64,000 nucleotides of DNA from Streptomyces sp. NBC_00464 (GCF_036013915.1 NZ_CP107899.1:1550001-1614000), one strand, 5' to 3'; positions 9,578 through 18,118 are shown, numbered from the stretch's first letter. Notes: generated by a model not told the origin, from the sequence alone. Numbers and translations: made by a program.

Positions 9578-9705
9578 ACCGGGAGACCATCCACACCGTG
9601 GCTTCACACACCTGGGGGGACCTCCCGTAGGGGCACAGCCCCACCGTGCGCCGGGCGCACGCAGAAACGGCCCGAACCCCCGCACAGCGGGTTCGGGCCG
9701 TTCTC
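9578..9705 (+). ncRNA. Candidate small RNA (promoter, three hairpins, terminator)
   Basis: Roughly 125 bases between the candidate promoter and the strong hairpin at 9666-9702. Inside are GGGG-CACAG-CCCC (9630-9642) and the perfect GTGCGC-CGG-GCGCAC hairpin (9646-9660), directly before the terminator stem. There is no reading frame with codon bias. Alternatively the segment is just the 3' untranslated region and terminator of the aldehyde dehydrogenase gene on the other strand. A known RNA family is not recognised. Confidence 0.35.
9666..9702. terminator. Strong hairpin terminator, 14-bp perfect stem
   Basis: Arms 9666-9679 and 9689-9702 pair perfectly with a nine-base loop. It lies 80 bases past the stop of the aldehyde dehydrogenase gene on the minus strand, and also ends any plus-strand transcript from the AT-rich stretch; the plus strand continues with CTCCT, the minus strand with TCT. 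Confidence 0.8.
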
Positions 9706-9781
9706 CTGCCACCCGACGCCTGCCCTCTCGCTGTCCGGGCGGAGTGCGGGCGGCGTGCGGGCGGCGTGCGGGCGGCAGGGC

Positions 9782-11227
9782 TTACAGAGCGAGGCCTGTG
9801 AGGACCAGGACGCGCTCGTAGGTGTAGTCGTCCATCGCGTAACGAACACCCTCACGCCCCACGCCGGACTGCTTGGCGCCGCCGTAGGGCATCTGGTCGG
9901 CGCGGTACGAGGGGACGTCGCCGATGATCACGCCGCCGACCTCCAGGGCGCGGTGGGCGCGGAAGGCGGTCTGCAGGTCGTGGGTGAACACGCCTGCCTG
10001 GAGGCCGTACTTGGAGGAGTTCACCGAGGCGAAGGCCGCGGCCTCGCCGTCCACCTTCTGCACCGAGAGGACCGGTCCGAAGACCTCCTCGTGGGAGAGG
10101 GTGACACCGTCGGGGAGCTCGGCGAGGACGGTCGGCGCGTACGTGGCCCCGTCGCGCTTGCCGCCGGCGAGCAGCTGGGCACCGGCCTGCACGGCCTCGT
10201 CGACCCAGGACTCGACGCGCTTGGCGGCGTTCTCGTCGACGAGCGGGCCGACGTCGGTGGCGGCGTCGGACGGGTCGCCGGTGACCTGGGCCTCCACGGC
10301 CGCGACGATCTTCGGCAGGAGCCGGTCGTAGACCGCGGCGTCCGCGATGACGCGCTGCACCGAGATGCAGGACTGGCCGCCCTGGTAGTTGGAGAAGGTC
10401 GCAATACGGGTCGCGGCCCAGTCCAGGTCCTTCTCGGAGGCGTAGTCGCCGAGGACGACCGCGGCGCCGTTGCCGCCGAGTTCCAGGGTGCAGTGCTTGC
10501 GCGGCACCGAGTCCATGATCGAGTAGCCGACCGGGGCGGACCCGGTGAACGAGATCACGGGCAGGCGCTCGTCCTGGACGAGGGCGGGCATGCGGTCGTT
10601 GGGGACCGTCAGCACCGACCAGGATCCGGCGGGCAGGTCGGTCTCGGCCAGCAGCTCGCCCAGGATCAGCGAGGAGATCGGGGTGGCCGGGGCGGGCTTC
10701 AGGATGATCGGGGCGCCCACGGCGATGGCCGGGGCGACCTTGTGGGCACTCAGGTTCAGCGGGAAGTTGAACGGGGCGATGCCGAGGACCGTGCCGCGCG
10801 GGAAGCGGCGGGTCAGACCGAGACGGCCGGTGCCGCCGGCGTCGGTGTCCAGGCGCTGGGCGTCACCGCTGTTGAAGCGGCGGGCCTCCTCGGAGGCGAA
10901 CCGGAACACGGAGACGGCCCGGCCGACCTCGCCGCGCGCCCACTTGATCGGCTTGCCGTTCTCGGCGGAGATCACCTGGGCGATCTCCTCGGTGCGCTCC
11001 GTCAGGCGCCGTGCCACGTGATCGAGGGCGGCGGCGCGGACGTGGGCCGGGGTCGCGGCGAACTCGTCGCGTACGGCGTGTGCGGCGGCGACGGCCTCCT
11101 CGACCTGGGCCTCGGTGGGCACGCTGACGGTGCCGACGAGACGCCCGTCCCAGGAGTTGGTGACGTCGAAGCTTTCCTCGCCGGTGGCCTCTCGGCCGGC
11201 CAGCCAGAAGGCGTGGGTGGAGGTCAT
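9782..11227 (-). CDS. NAD(P)-dependent aldehyde dehydrogenase
   Basis: 481 aa from the ATG at 11227 (MTSTHAF); longer upstream frames lack conservation. The family Cys is in YQGGQSCISVQR near residue 283, the general-base Glu in LELGGNGA, and the Rossmann motif in FTGSAPVG. The proximal FNFPLNL and APAIAVGAPIILKPA segments fit the succinate-semialdehyde/glyceraldehyde-3-phosphate (non-phosphorylating) branch. It sits beside a PucR regulator and, across a membrane ATPase, gabT, which suggests a semialdehyde from GABA or a related amine as substrate; the exact one is inference. A strong terminator follows. Confidence 0.9.
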   Translation of the reverse strand: MTSTHAFWLAGREATGEESFDVTNSWDGRLVGTVSVPTEAQVEEAVAAAHAVRDEFAATPAHVRAAALDHVARRLTERTEEIAQVISAENGKPIKWARGEVGRAVSVFRFASEEARRFNSGDAQRLDTDAGGTGRLGLTRRFPRGTVLGIAPFNFPLNLSAHKVAPAIAVGAPIILKPAPATPISSLILGELLAETDLPAGSWSVLTVPNDRMPALVQDERLPVISFTGSAPVGYSIMDSVPRKHCTLELGGNGAAVVLGDYASEKDLDWAATRIATFSNYQGGQSCISVQRVIADAAVYDRLLPKIVAAVEAQVTGDPSDAATDVGPLVDENAAKRVESWVDEAVQAGAQLLAGGKRDGATYAPTVLAELPDGVTLSHEEVFGPVLSVQKVDGEAAAFASVNSSKYGLQAGVFTHDLQTAFRAHRALEVGGVIIGDVPSYRADQMPYGGAKQSGVGREGVRYAMDDYTYERVLVLTGLAL

Positions 11228-11376
11228 GGAGGTTCCGGCCCTTCGATGTCGTGGGGTGTTCCGTCCCCACCGTAGGGCCGCGGCGTCCGCCCGGCGTTTG
11301 TCCGGGGTGGAGCACAGGCGGGGCGTGGTACGCCGGTTTGTCGCAGCCGAGAGACGTCGCAGCCGAGAGAAACGGG

Positions 11377-12945
11377 TTACGACGCCGTCGGCGGGTTCGC
11401 GACCTTGAGAGCCAGCCACAGCTCCATCCGTACGTCCGGATCGTCCAGCGAACGGCCCAGGATCTCCTCCACGCGCCGCATGCGGTAGCGCAGGGTGTGC
11501 CGGTGAACGCCCAGGTCCGCGGCGGCAGCATCCCACTGGCCGTGGTGGGAGAGCCAGGCCCGCAGGGAGGCGACGAGGTCGCCGCGGCCCTTGGCGTCGT
11601 GCTCGTACAGGGCACGGAGCATGCCGTCGGCGAAGGCCCTGACCGCATCGTCCGCGAGCAGCGGCAGTACGGATCCGGCCGCCAGCTCCTCGTGCTCCAC
11701 CAGGGCCCTGCCGCGCCGGCGGGCGACCGAGAGTGCCTGTTCGGCCTGCTTGTACGCGGCCGAGACGGCGATCGGTCCCGCCGGGGCGGAGAGGCCGATG
11801 ACCACCTGACCGTCCTCCGTGGACGGTTCGCGCGGGGGCGCGGCCTCCTGGGCCTCGGCGTAGGCGGCGCAGGCGGCGACCGCGGCGCCGCCGTCGGCGG
11901 CGAGCACGACGAGGCGCTCTCCCTCGGGCACCACCAGCAGCGCCTCCCCGGACCGGGCGGCGGCCGTCTCCATGGCTTCGGTCAGCTGCGCCGTGGTCGA
12001 CGGTTCGGCGGTCTCGGCGATGAGCAGCCGGAAGGGTGCGTCGAGCAGCCCGCCGTACAGATCCCCGGCGACGCCGCGCGCGTGGTCGGGCTGGCCGGCC
12101 AGGAGCATGCGCAGCACCGCGGCGCCGAGCCGTTGTTCGGCGCCCTGGAGCGAGCGGGAGCGGGCGGTGGTGAGGGTGAGCAGGGCGACCGCCGAGTGCA
12201 CCGCGTAACGCTCCGCCGTACCGAGAGCCGCCCCGGTGCCCACGGCCAGTGCGCCGCGGACCCGCCGCCCTGTGCCCAGGGACTGGAGCTCGACGCGGTC
12301 GTCGGTGTCGCCGACGACGACGCTGGCCGGCGCCGGGCGCTCCCGCAGGCGCTCCACGTCGGGGGTGAGCCGGGCGGCGCGGCGGGCCGCCCAGTCGGGG
12401 GCGGCGGCCACGACGGCCCCGGAGGCGTCGTACAGCGCGGCCCAGCCGTCGACGTGCGCGGCGAGCCGGATGAGGAGTTCGGCGGGGCCGTCCCCGGCGA
12501 GGGCCGCCCTGGTCAGTTCCCGCTGCGCCTCGAAGCCCGCGGTGACGGCCCGGTACTGATCGGCGGCGATCTCCGAGGAGACGGCCTTGGCGATGGCGAG
12601 GAACGGGGTGCGGCGCGGCACTTCGAGCAGGGGCAGCCCGGCTTCCTCGGCGGCGTCGACCAGTGGCTGCGGTACGTCGTCGTAGGTGACCCCGACGGCG
12701 AAGCCCAGCCCGACGACTCCGGCCCCGGCCAGCCGTCGTACGTACCGCCGCATCGCTTCCGGATTCTCCGCGTCGAGGTTCGTCGCGGTGACCAGGAGCA
12801 GCTCACCGCCCTCCATGTAGGGGACGGGGTCGGCCAGCTCACTGGCATGCGCCCAGCGCACCGGCGTATCGAGCCGGTCCGCCCCCGCACGCACCGTGAG
12901 TTTGAGCGCCGAGTGCTGGACGAGCGAGGCGAGCGTGGGGGGCAT
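11377..12945 (-). CDS. PucR-family transcriptional regulator
   Basis: 522 aa. An N-terminal PucR sensory domain covers about residues 5-125, a GGDEF-like middle domain follows, and a C-terminal helix-turn-helix of the CdaR/PucR type occupies residues 455-510 (VHRHTLRYRMRRVEEILGRSL). Such proteins activate nitrogen-compound catabolic genes in response to a pathway compound. It is 149 bases upstream of the aldehyde dehydrogenase on the same strand and about 2.9 kb from divergently read gabT, so control of GABA/amine use is the natural guess. The ligand is unknown. Confidence 0.9.
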   Translation of the reverse strand: MPPTLASLVQHSALKLTVRAGADRLDTPVRWAHASELADPVPYMEGGELLLVTATNLDAENPEAMRRYVRRLAGAGVVGLGFAVGVTYDDVPQPLVDAAEEAGLPLLEVPRRTPFLAIAKAVSSEIAADQYRAVTAGFEAQRELTRAALAGDGPAELLIRLAAHVDGWAALYDASGAVVAAAPDWAARRAARLTPDVERLRERPAPASVVVGDTDDRVELQSLGTGRRVRGALAVGTGAALGTAERYAVHSAVALLTLTTARSRSLQGAEQRLGAAVLRMLLAGQPDHARGVAGDLYGGLLDAPFRLLIAETAEPSTTAQLTEAMETAAARSGEALLVVPEGERLVVLAADGGAAVAACAAYAEAQEAAPPREPSTEDGQVVIGLSAPAGPIAVSAAYKQAEQALSVARRRGRALVEHEELAAGSVLPLLADDAVRAFADGMLRALYEHDAKGRGDLVASLRAWLSHHGQWDAAAADLGVHRHTLRYRMRRVEEILGRSLDDPDVRMELWLALKVANPPTAS

Positions 12946-13063
12946 GGGGATCGGGGGACCTTTGAGGAGGGGGCGATTTCGCCGTCCCGTATGAACGGCT
13001 CCCGGCGATTCTGCCAGGGTGGCAGAGTCCCCGTCACCGCCGTACAGGCCTCGGTGCCCTCCG

Positions 13064-15535
13064 TCAGCCGCCCAGCCGCACCAGGAGCGGGGAGGCGTGT
13101 TCGCCGTCGACCGTGGTGAGGGAGAGCACCGCGTGGCCGGCAGGCAGCTCGTACGCCAGTCCGGAGGCGGACCATCGCTCCCGCTCCACCTGGCGCACGG
13201 TCACCGCATCCGTGGTGACGGCCTTGCCGGTGGCCATCTTCCGCAGGGCGTGCAGCGCGCGGGTGAGCGGCTGGTCGGCGAAGACACCGTGCTGGGCGAC
13301 CTCACGGACCTCCACCCACTCCTTGCCCCATGCCTCGGCGAAGCGTTTGCCGTCCCAGGTGGTGACGCCGGGGAAGACCATGGTGCAGCCGACCGCGCCG
13401 AGCAGTGCCGTGTGCAGCTCCTCGGGTACGTCGTCCAGGGTGCGCAGGGCGAGCACCGCCCCGGCGTTGACGGAGCGCAGCCTGCGGATACCCCGGACGC
13501 TTTCGGCGGTGACCGTGTGGGTCGCGTCGTCCAGGACCAGGCAGACGAAGAGCGAACGGTCGGCGCGGGCCGCGGTGATCGCGTTGAACTGCGCGAGGAC
13601 GATCCGGGCCAGCACCCGGGACGCCTCGGCGTGGGCGCGTTCCGGCAGATCGATGCGCACCCGCAGCGGGTGCTGTTCCAGGGAGCGCAGCGAGAACGGG
13701 CGGGCGTCGCTTCCGGTGGCGAAGAACCCGGCGAAGGCCGGCCGGTCGAGCACGGCGATCCGGTCGGCGAGGACGGCGGCAGGATCACCGGCGCCGCTCG
13801 CCTGACGCTGCCGGGCATCCAGCTCCCGCAGCATCGTGCGGTGCCCGGCCGATTCCAGGGCTTCACGCAGGCTGCCCAGCGCGGCCGCGGAGCCTTCGAG
13901 GAGTTCGCGGAGCTCGGGTACGCCGGGAAAGGTGCCGTGAACGGCACGGTACGGGCCGAGCAGCTGGCCGAGCGCGGTCGCCGCGCGCCGGGTGTCCAGT
14001 GCGGGAAGGTCTCCGGCCAGGCCCTCCGCGAGGGCGGCGGCCGCCTCGTCGGGGTCGGTCGTTCCGCCGTACAGGTCGAAGTCGTGCATGGACGCGGGGT
14101 CGCCGATCTTGACGACGACGTCGTAGGCCCCGTCCGGGCCGAGCCGGTCACCGGCCCCGCCGACGGCGAGCACCGCCGCCTGACCGGTGAGCGCCCGCAG
14201 GGCGAGGGATTCGACGACGGGCCGCACCAGCCGTTCCGTCTTGCCCGTGCCGGGCGGTCCGACGACCAGCAGCGAGGTGCCGAGCGACGCGGGTTCCAAC
14301 GCCATGCCCGAGCCGCGGCGGGCATAGGGATTGCGTGGGTCGTCGGTGCAGTCGCCGATGCGGACCTGGCCGGTGAGCGGGTCGTGCACGGCGGTGCGCC
14401 GTGGCAGGTCCCGGCGGCCGGAGGGGTGGAGGTAAGCGTCGGCGCCCTTGCGCAGCACCGTCTCGGTGAACGAGGCACGCAGGTCGGGGCGGGTCCGCGC
14501 GGTGCCCCACGCATGGCGCAGCCGTACGCAGTCGATGTCGTTCAGCCGGTCGCCGCGCACGGCGGCGGTGAGTGCCTCCGCGGCGTCCGTGCTCCCGGCG
14601 GCCCGCATCTCGGGCCAGTGGGCGAGGTCGGGACCGGACTGCGCGGGAGCGGTCCGGGGCTGCCGCGGACCGGGTTCACCGCGCCCCAGGAGGGGGCCGA
14701 GCTCTGCCGACCACTGGCCGATCCTCGCGAAGGGCCACACGATCGCGGTGCCGATCAGGGCGTAGAGCACGATCGAGACGAAAAGCGCCACGTACTGGTT
14801 GCCACCCCCTTGCAGCCAGCTGGTCGGAACCGCGGGCAGGATGACATCGGCGAGCGGTACCCACCGGGTCCAGACGAGCCAGATGGCGAGTGCCGCGCCG
14901 GACGCCGAGACCACCAGCCTGGCCCGGCCCAGCCGGGGGCCGGCGAAGTAGCGGAACACATGGGCCCAGCCGCCGATCCGGGCGGCCCAGCAGCCCAGGC
15001 CGAGGACCAGAACCTGGAGGTAGAGCGCGTTGGAGTTGCGTACCAGCGGCGGCGCGTCCGGCCTGAGGATGTGGTACGGCCACCACTCGGGACCTGTGAT
15101 GATCTCGATCGGCCAGAACGCATAGGGCACCACGCGCTCCGAGAGCAGCAGCCACAGCAGGAGCCACAGCGCCATAGTGGCCAACGGACCCACCAGCGAG
15201 GGGCGCGGCGGGCGCTCGGCGGGCCGTGGCACGTACGCGTACCGCCAGATGCCCGGCCCGGCCGCGGGGCGGGGCGCGTTCAGCCACTCGGCCGTGTGCG
15301 ACCGGGCATCCGGCGGCCGGTGCCCCCCGGGGGAGGCCACGGGCCGCTGCGGGACGGAGGGCGGCGCAGCGGGCGGCGGGATCGTGGGAGGGAACGCCGG
15401 CGGGGCGACGGGCGGAGGGCCGGGCGGCAGCGCGGGGGGCGGGCCTGCCGGGTGCGGCACGGAGCTCCCGGTCCGGCCGCCGGGCGGCTGCCCGCCCCGC
15501 GTGCCCCGGGTGCCGTGCGTGCCTTCGTTGTCCAT
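13064..15535 (-). CDS. Membrane-anchored P-loop ATPase (FtsK/TraD-like), function unknown
   Basis: 823 aa. Residues 20-90 are almost all proline and alanine (PPALPPGPPPVAPP and similar), a cytosolic low-complexity arm. Four hydrophobic segments follow between about 110 and 290. The C-terminal half is an ATPase with Walker A VVGPPGTGKTERL near residue 423 and Walker B-like VCLVLDDAT. The layout resembles conjugation coupling proteins and FtsK-like pumps, but no relaxase, pilus or secretion genes are near. Streptomyces chromosomes carry such solitary genes; their role is unknown. It is read away from gabT. Confidence 0.75.
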   Translation of the reverse strand: MDNEGTHGTRGTRGGQPPGGRTGSSVPHPAGPPPALPPGPPPVAPPAFPPTIPPPAAPPSVPQRPVASPGGHRPPDARSHTAEWLNAPRPAAGPGIWRYAYVPRPAERPPRPSLVGPLATMALWLLLWLLLSERVVPYAFWPIEIITGPEWWPYHILRPDAPPLVRNSNALYLQVLVLGLGCWAARIGGWAHVFRYFAGPRLGRARLVVSASGAALAIWLVWTRWVPLADVILPAVPTSWLQGGGNQYVALFVSIVLYALIGTAIVWPFARIGQWSAELGPLLGRGEPGPRQPRTAPAQSGPDLAHWPEMRAAGSTDAAEALTAAVRGDRLNDIDCVRLRHAWGTARTRPDLRASFTETVLRKGADAYLHPSGRRDLPRRTAVHDPLTGQVRIGDCTDDPRNPYARRGSGMALEPASLGTSLLVVGPPGTGKTERLVRPVVESLALRALTGQAAVLAVGGAGDRLGPDGAYDVVVKIGDPASMHDFDLYGGTTDPDEAAAALAEGLAGDLPALDTRRAATALGQLLGPYRAVHGTFPGVPELRELLEGSAAALGSLREALESAGHRTMLRELDARQRQASGAGDPAAVLADRIAVLDRPAFAGFFATGSDARPFSLRSLEQHPLRVRIDLPERAHAEASRVLARIVLAQFNAITAARADRSLFVCLVLDDATHTVTAESVRGIRRLRSVNAGAVLALRTLDDVPEELHTALLGAVGCTMVFPGVTTWDGKRFAEAWGKEWVEVREVAQHGVFADQPLTRALHALRKMATGKAVTTDAVTVRQVERERWSASGLAYELPAGHAVLSLTTVDGEHASPLLVRLGG

Positions 15536-15663
15536 GAACCGTTGCCCCCTGACCAGCCAGGTCCGACCGCTGCACCGGCCAATCTAGTGCGCGAACACGG
15601 TGAGTTCAGCCAGGCGCCCGGATAGTGACGGGCCAGGGGCCGCAACGTCTCCGCCGCACCTCG

Positions 15664-15693
15664 TGTCCGTCTTCTGTCCGTCTTCTGTCCGTC
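15664..15693. repeat. 11-bp direct repeats in the gabT/ATPase divergent region
   Basis: TGTCCGTCTTC occurs at 15664-15674 and 15675-15685, with a partial third copy TGTCCGTC at 15686-15693. The 11-base period places the copies on one face of the helix. It lies 110 bases upstream of gabT, within the 268-base divergent intergenic region, so an activator site (for instance for the nearby PucR protein) is possible but unproven. Confidence 0.6.
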
Positions 15694-15803
15694 GCGGACA
15701 AGGACACGCCCGCCACCACTCCCGATCGGAGCATGCCGGACCCCTGCCCCCGCCCCTAGCCTGCAGAAAGAGAAGCGTCCTAAACACCCCCCAGGAGCCC
15801 CGC

Positions 15804-17144
15804 ATGACCGCAATTCCGCAGGAGCGCCGCGTCGTCACTGCCATTCCCGGCCCGAAGTCCGTGGAGCTGCAGGCCCGCCGGCTTGCGACGGTCGCCGCAG
15901 GTGTGGGCTCCACCCTGCCGGTGTTCACCGCCCGCGCGGGCGGCGGGATCATCGAGGACGTGGACGGGAACCGTCTGATCGACTTCGGTTCCGGCATCGC
16001 CGTGACGTCCGTCGGCGCCTCCGCCGAGGCCGTCGTGCGCCGCGCCTCCGCCCAGCTGGCCGACTTCACCCACACCTGTTTCATGGTCACGCCGTACGAG
16101 GGGTACGTCGAGGTCTGCGAGCAGCTCGCCGAGCTCACGCCGGGCGACCACGCGAAGAAGTCCGCGCTGTTCAACTCGGGCGCCGAGGCCGTCGAGAACG
16201 CGGTGAAGATCGCCCGCGCCCACACCAAGCGCACCGCCGTCGTCGTCTTCGACCACGGCTACCACGGCCGGACCAACCTGACGATGGCGCTGACGGCGAA
16301 GAACATGCCGTACAAGCAGGGTTTCGGTCCGTTCGCGCCCGAGGTCTACCGGGTGCCGGTCGCGTACGGCTACCGCTGGCCGACCGGTGCCGAGAACGCC
16401 GGCGCCGAGGCCTCCGCCCAGGCCATCGACCAGATCACCAAGCAGATCGGCGCGGACAACGTCGCCGCGATCATCATCGAGCCTGTTCTCGGCGAGGGCG
16501 GCTTCATCGAGCCGGCGAAGGGCTTCCTGCCGGCGATCGCGCAGTTCGCCAAGGACAACGGCATCGTCTTCGTCGCCGACGAGATCCAGTCCGGTTTCTG
16601 CCGCACCGGTCAGTGGTTCGCCTGCGAGGACGAGGGCATCGTCCCGGACCTGATCACGACCGCCAAGGGCATCGCGGGCGGCCTTCCGCTCTCCGCCGTG
16701 ACCGGCCGCGCCGAGATCATGGACGCGGCGCACGCCGGCGGCCTCGGCGGTACATACGGCGGGAACCCGGTCGCCTGCGCGGGTGCGCTCGGCGCCATCG
16801 AGACGATGCGCGAGCTGGACCTGAACGGGAAGGCGAAGCGCATCGAGGAGGTCATGAAGGGGCGGCTCGCCGAGATGCAGTCGAAGCTGCCCAACGGTGA
16901 CCTCATCGGTGACATCCGCGGCCGCGGCGCGATGATCGCGATCGAGCTGGTGAAGGCGGGCACGAAGGACCCGAACCCGGAGGTCGCCGCGCAGCTCGCG
17001 AAGGCCTGCCACGCCGAGGGCGTTCTCGTCCTCACCTGCGGCACGTACGGAAACGTCCTGCGCTTCCTGCCGCCGCTGGTCATCGGCGAGGACCTGCTGA
17101 ACGAGGGCCTCGACGTCATCGAGCAGGCGTTCGCCGGGGTCTGA
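15804..17144 (+). CDS. gabT: 4-aminobutyrate aminotransferase
   Basis: 446-aa class-III PLP transaminase moving the amino group of GABA to 2-oxoglutarate to give succinic semialdehyde. AGGAG lies seven bases before the ATG. Family features are NSGAEAVENAVKIAR, the DHGYHGRT loop, VADEIQSGFCRTG with the pyridine-binding Asp, and the Schiff-base Lys in TTAKGIAGG near residue 288. GYRWPTGAENAG is the typical bacterial GabT insertion. Divergent from the ATPase gene and close to the PucR regulator and an aldehyde dehydrogenase that could oxidise its product. A structured gene-free stretch follows it. Confidence 0.94.
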   Translation: MTAIPQERRVVTAIPGPKSVELQARRLATVAAGVGSTLPVFTARAGGGIIEDVDGNRLIDFGSGIAVTSVGASAEAVVRRASAQLADFTHTCFMVTPYEGYVEVCEQLAELTPGDHAKKSALFNSGAEAVENAVKIARAHTKRTAVVVFDHGYHGRTNLTMALTAKNMPYKQGFGPFAPEVYRVPVAYGYRWPTGAENAGAEASAQAIDQITKQIGADNVAAIIIEPVLGEGGFIEPAKGFLPAIAQFAKDNGIVFVADEIQSGFCRTGQWFACEDEGIVPDLITTAKGIAGGLPLSAVTGRAEIMDAAHAGGLGGTYGGNPVACAGALGAIETMRELDLNGKAKRIEEVMKGRLAEMQSKLPNGDLIGDIRGRGAMIAIELVKAGTKDPNPEVAAQLAKACHAEGVLVLTCGTYGNVLRFLPPLVIGEDLLNEGLDVIEQAFAGV

Positions 17145-17314
17145 TCCGGTCCGCGTGGTTGCGGGGCAGGCACGCACGGCGTTTTCTCCGGGCTTGCCCG
17201 GTGCCCGCGTGAGGGCCTGTGAAGAAGGTGTGCGGGGGCGATGGCGGGATACCGTTCGACCTGTCGGTCCCCCCATCGCCTGACGTACGGTTTCCGCAGA
17301 TGAGAGAAACACCC
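17145..17314 (+). other. gabT 3' region without a gene
   Basis: No convincing frame. CCGGG-CTTG-CCCGG at 17198-17211 is a possible gabT terminator. The formal frame opening at 17219 that would run into the PAP2 gene has no codon bias here and passes straight through the downstream hairpins, so I do not treat it as coding. It may contain the promoter of the RNA candidate. Confidence 0.5.
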
Positions 17315-17530
17315 CGCCCGCAGGAAACTGCGGGCGATACCGGGTCGGAGCTTCCCCAGCGCCGTCCTGGTTGTGCCTTCGCGCACACCACTGGGGCCTC
17401 CGGCCCCGGAACTCCTCACCGATCGGATGGCCGCTCGCCCCACACCCCCCGGGGCGCGCGGCAAACCGATCCGACCGTCCGTCCCGGAACACCCCCCCCT
17501 GTTCCGGGACGGACGGCTCTTTTCGTTTCG
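17315..17530 (+). ncRNA. Candidate small RNA with two C-loop hairpins (6C-like)
   Basis: Gene-free stretch of dense secondary structure. In order: CGCCCGCAG-GAAA-CTGCGGGCG at 17315-17336 (GNRA loop), a TGTGC/GCACA hairpin at 17372-17387, GGGGCC-TCC-GGCCCC at 17393-17407, a 12-bp stem with one mismatch at 17430-17462 whose loop holds six C, and a perfect 17-bp stem at 17475-17516 whose loop is eight C, followed by CTCTTTTCGTTTCG. Two hairpins with loops of at least six C is the defining feature of the actinobacterial 6C RNA motif. The 5' end is not fixed; it could also be part of the gabT 3' untranslated region. Confidence 0.6.
17475..17516 (+). terminator. Intrinsic terminator, 17-bp stem with C8 loop and T-rich tail
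   Basis: Arms 17475-17491 and 17500-17516 pair without mismatch; the loop is eight C. It is followed by ctcttttcgtttcg, an unusually T-rich tail for this genome. It ends gabT or the RNA candidate, and makes it unlikely that the PAP2 coding region begins upstream of it. Confidence 0.85.
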
Positions 17531-18118
17531 GTGGTGTCGGGCCTGCTGGCCCTGTTCGCGCTCACCACCTGGCAGATCGCGGCCGACGGCCCGCTGCGCC
17601 GGCTGGACGAGCGCGTCGGCCGGGCCCTCGTCGGACACGGCCCGCAGCGGCTCACCGAATTCCTCGCCGATCTCGGCAACATGCAGGTCGCGCTCCCGGT
17701 CCTCGGCTGCGCGGTCGCCTGGACCCTGGTGCGCGGGGAGCGCCGGGCTCCCCTCGCGGCCGCCCTGGCCATGATCGCGGTGCCGCTGCTCGTCGTACCG
17801 CTCAAGGACTGGATCGCCCGTCCGGGGCCGCTGACCGATGCCACCGGCTACTACCCGTCGGGCCATGCGGCGACGGCCGCGGTGGCGTACGGCGCCACGG
17901 CTCTCCTGCTGAGCCCGTACGTGCGGCGCGCATGGATGATGCCCGTCGCCGCCGTCCTGATGGCGGTGGCGACGGGCATCGGTCTGGTGCTCCGCGGCTA
18001 CCACTGGCCGCTGGATGTGATCGGCAGCTGGTGTCTGTGCGGAGTGATGCTGGTGGCGCTGCGGTTGCTCAGCCGCCGAAGTAGGCGTCGAAGTTCTTCG
18101 AGAACTCCCAGTTGTTGA
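17531..18118 (+). CDS. PAP2-family membrane phosphatase
   Basis: Lipid-phosphate phosphatase of the PAP2 superfamily, 195 aa from the GTG at 17531 (GTG at 17534 is equally possible). The three family signatures are in order: KDWIARPGP, YPSGHAATA and RGYHWPLDV. The latter two supply the histidines of the phosphohistidine mechanism, and about five membrane segments surround them. The frame is open back to 17219, but that part holds the RNA candidate and its terminator. The last 50 bases overlap the 3' end of the chitinase gene on the opposite strand, giving an Arg/Ser-rich tail (SRRSRRRSSSR) that may be a late extension. Confidence 0.82.
   Translation: MVSGLLALFALTTWQIAADGPLRRLDERVGRALVGHGPQRLTEFLADLGNMQVALPVLGCAVAWTLVRGERRAPLAAALAMIAVPLLVVPLKDWIARPGPLTDATGYYPSGHAATAAVAYGATALLLSPYVRRAWMMPVAAVLMAVATGIGLVLRGYHWPLDVIGSWCLCGVMLVALRLLSRRSRRRSSSRTPSC

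Noticed and set aside
13019..15625. Long plus-strand frame opposite the membrane ATPase gene
   Set aside because: No domain resemblance; the minus-strand frame has Walker motifs and membrane segments.
17340..17420. Cobalamin-riboswitch-like CCACTGGGG near gabT
   Set aside because: Only a short match; the other conserved boxes are missing and no B12 gene follows.
17219..17530. N-terminal extension of the PAP2 protein
   Set aside because: The extension would be a low-complexity Pro/Arg sequence passing through several hairpins and a T-tailed terminator, so it is more likely untranslated RNA.
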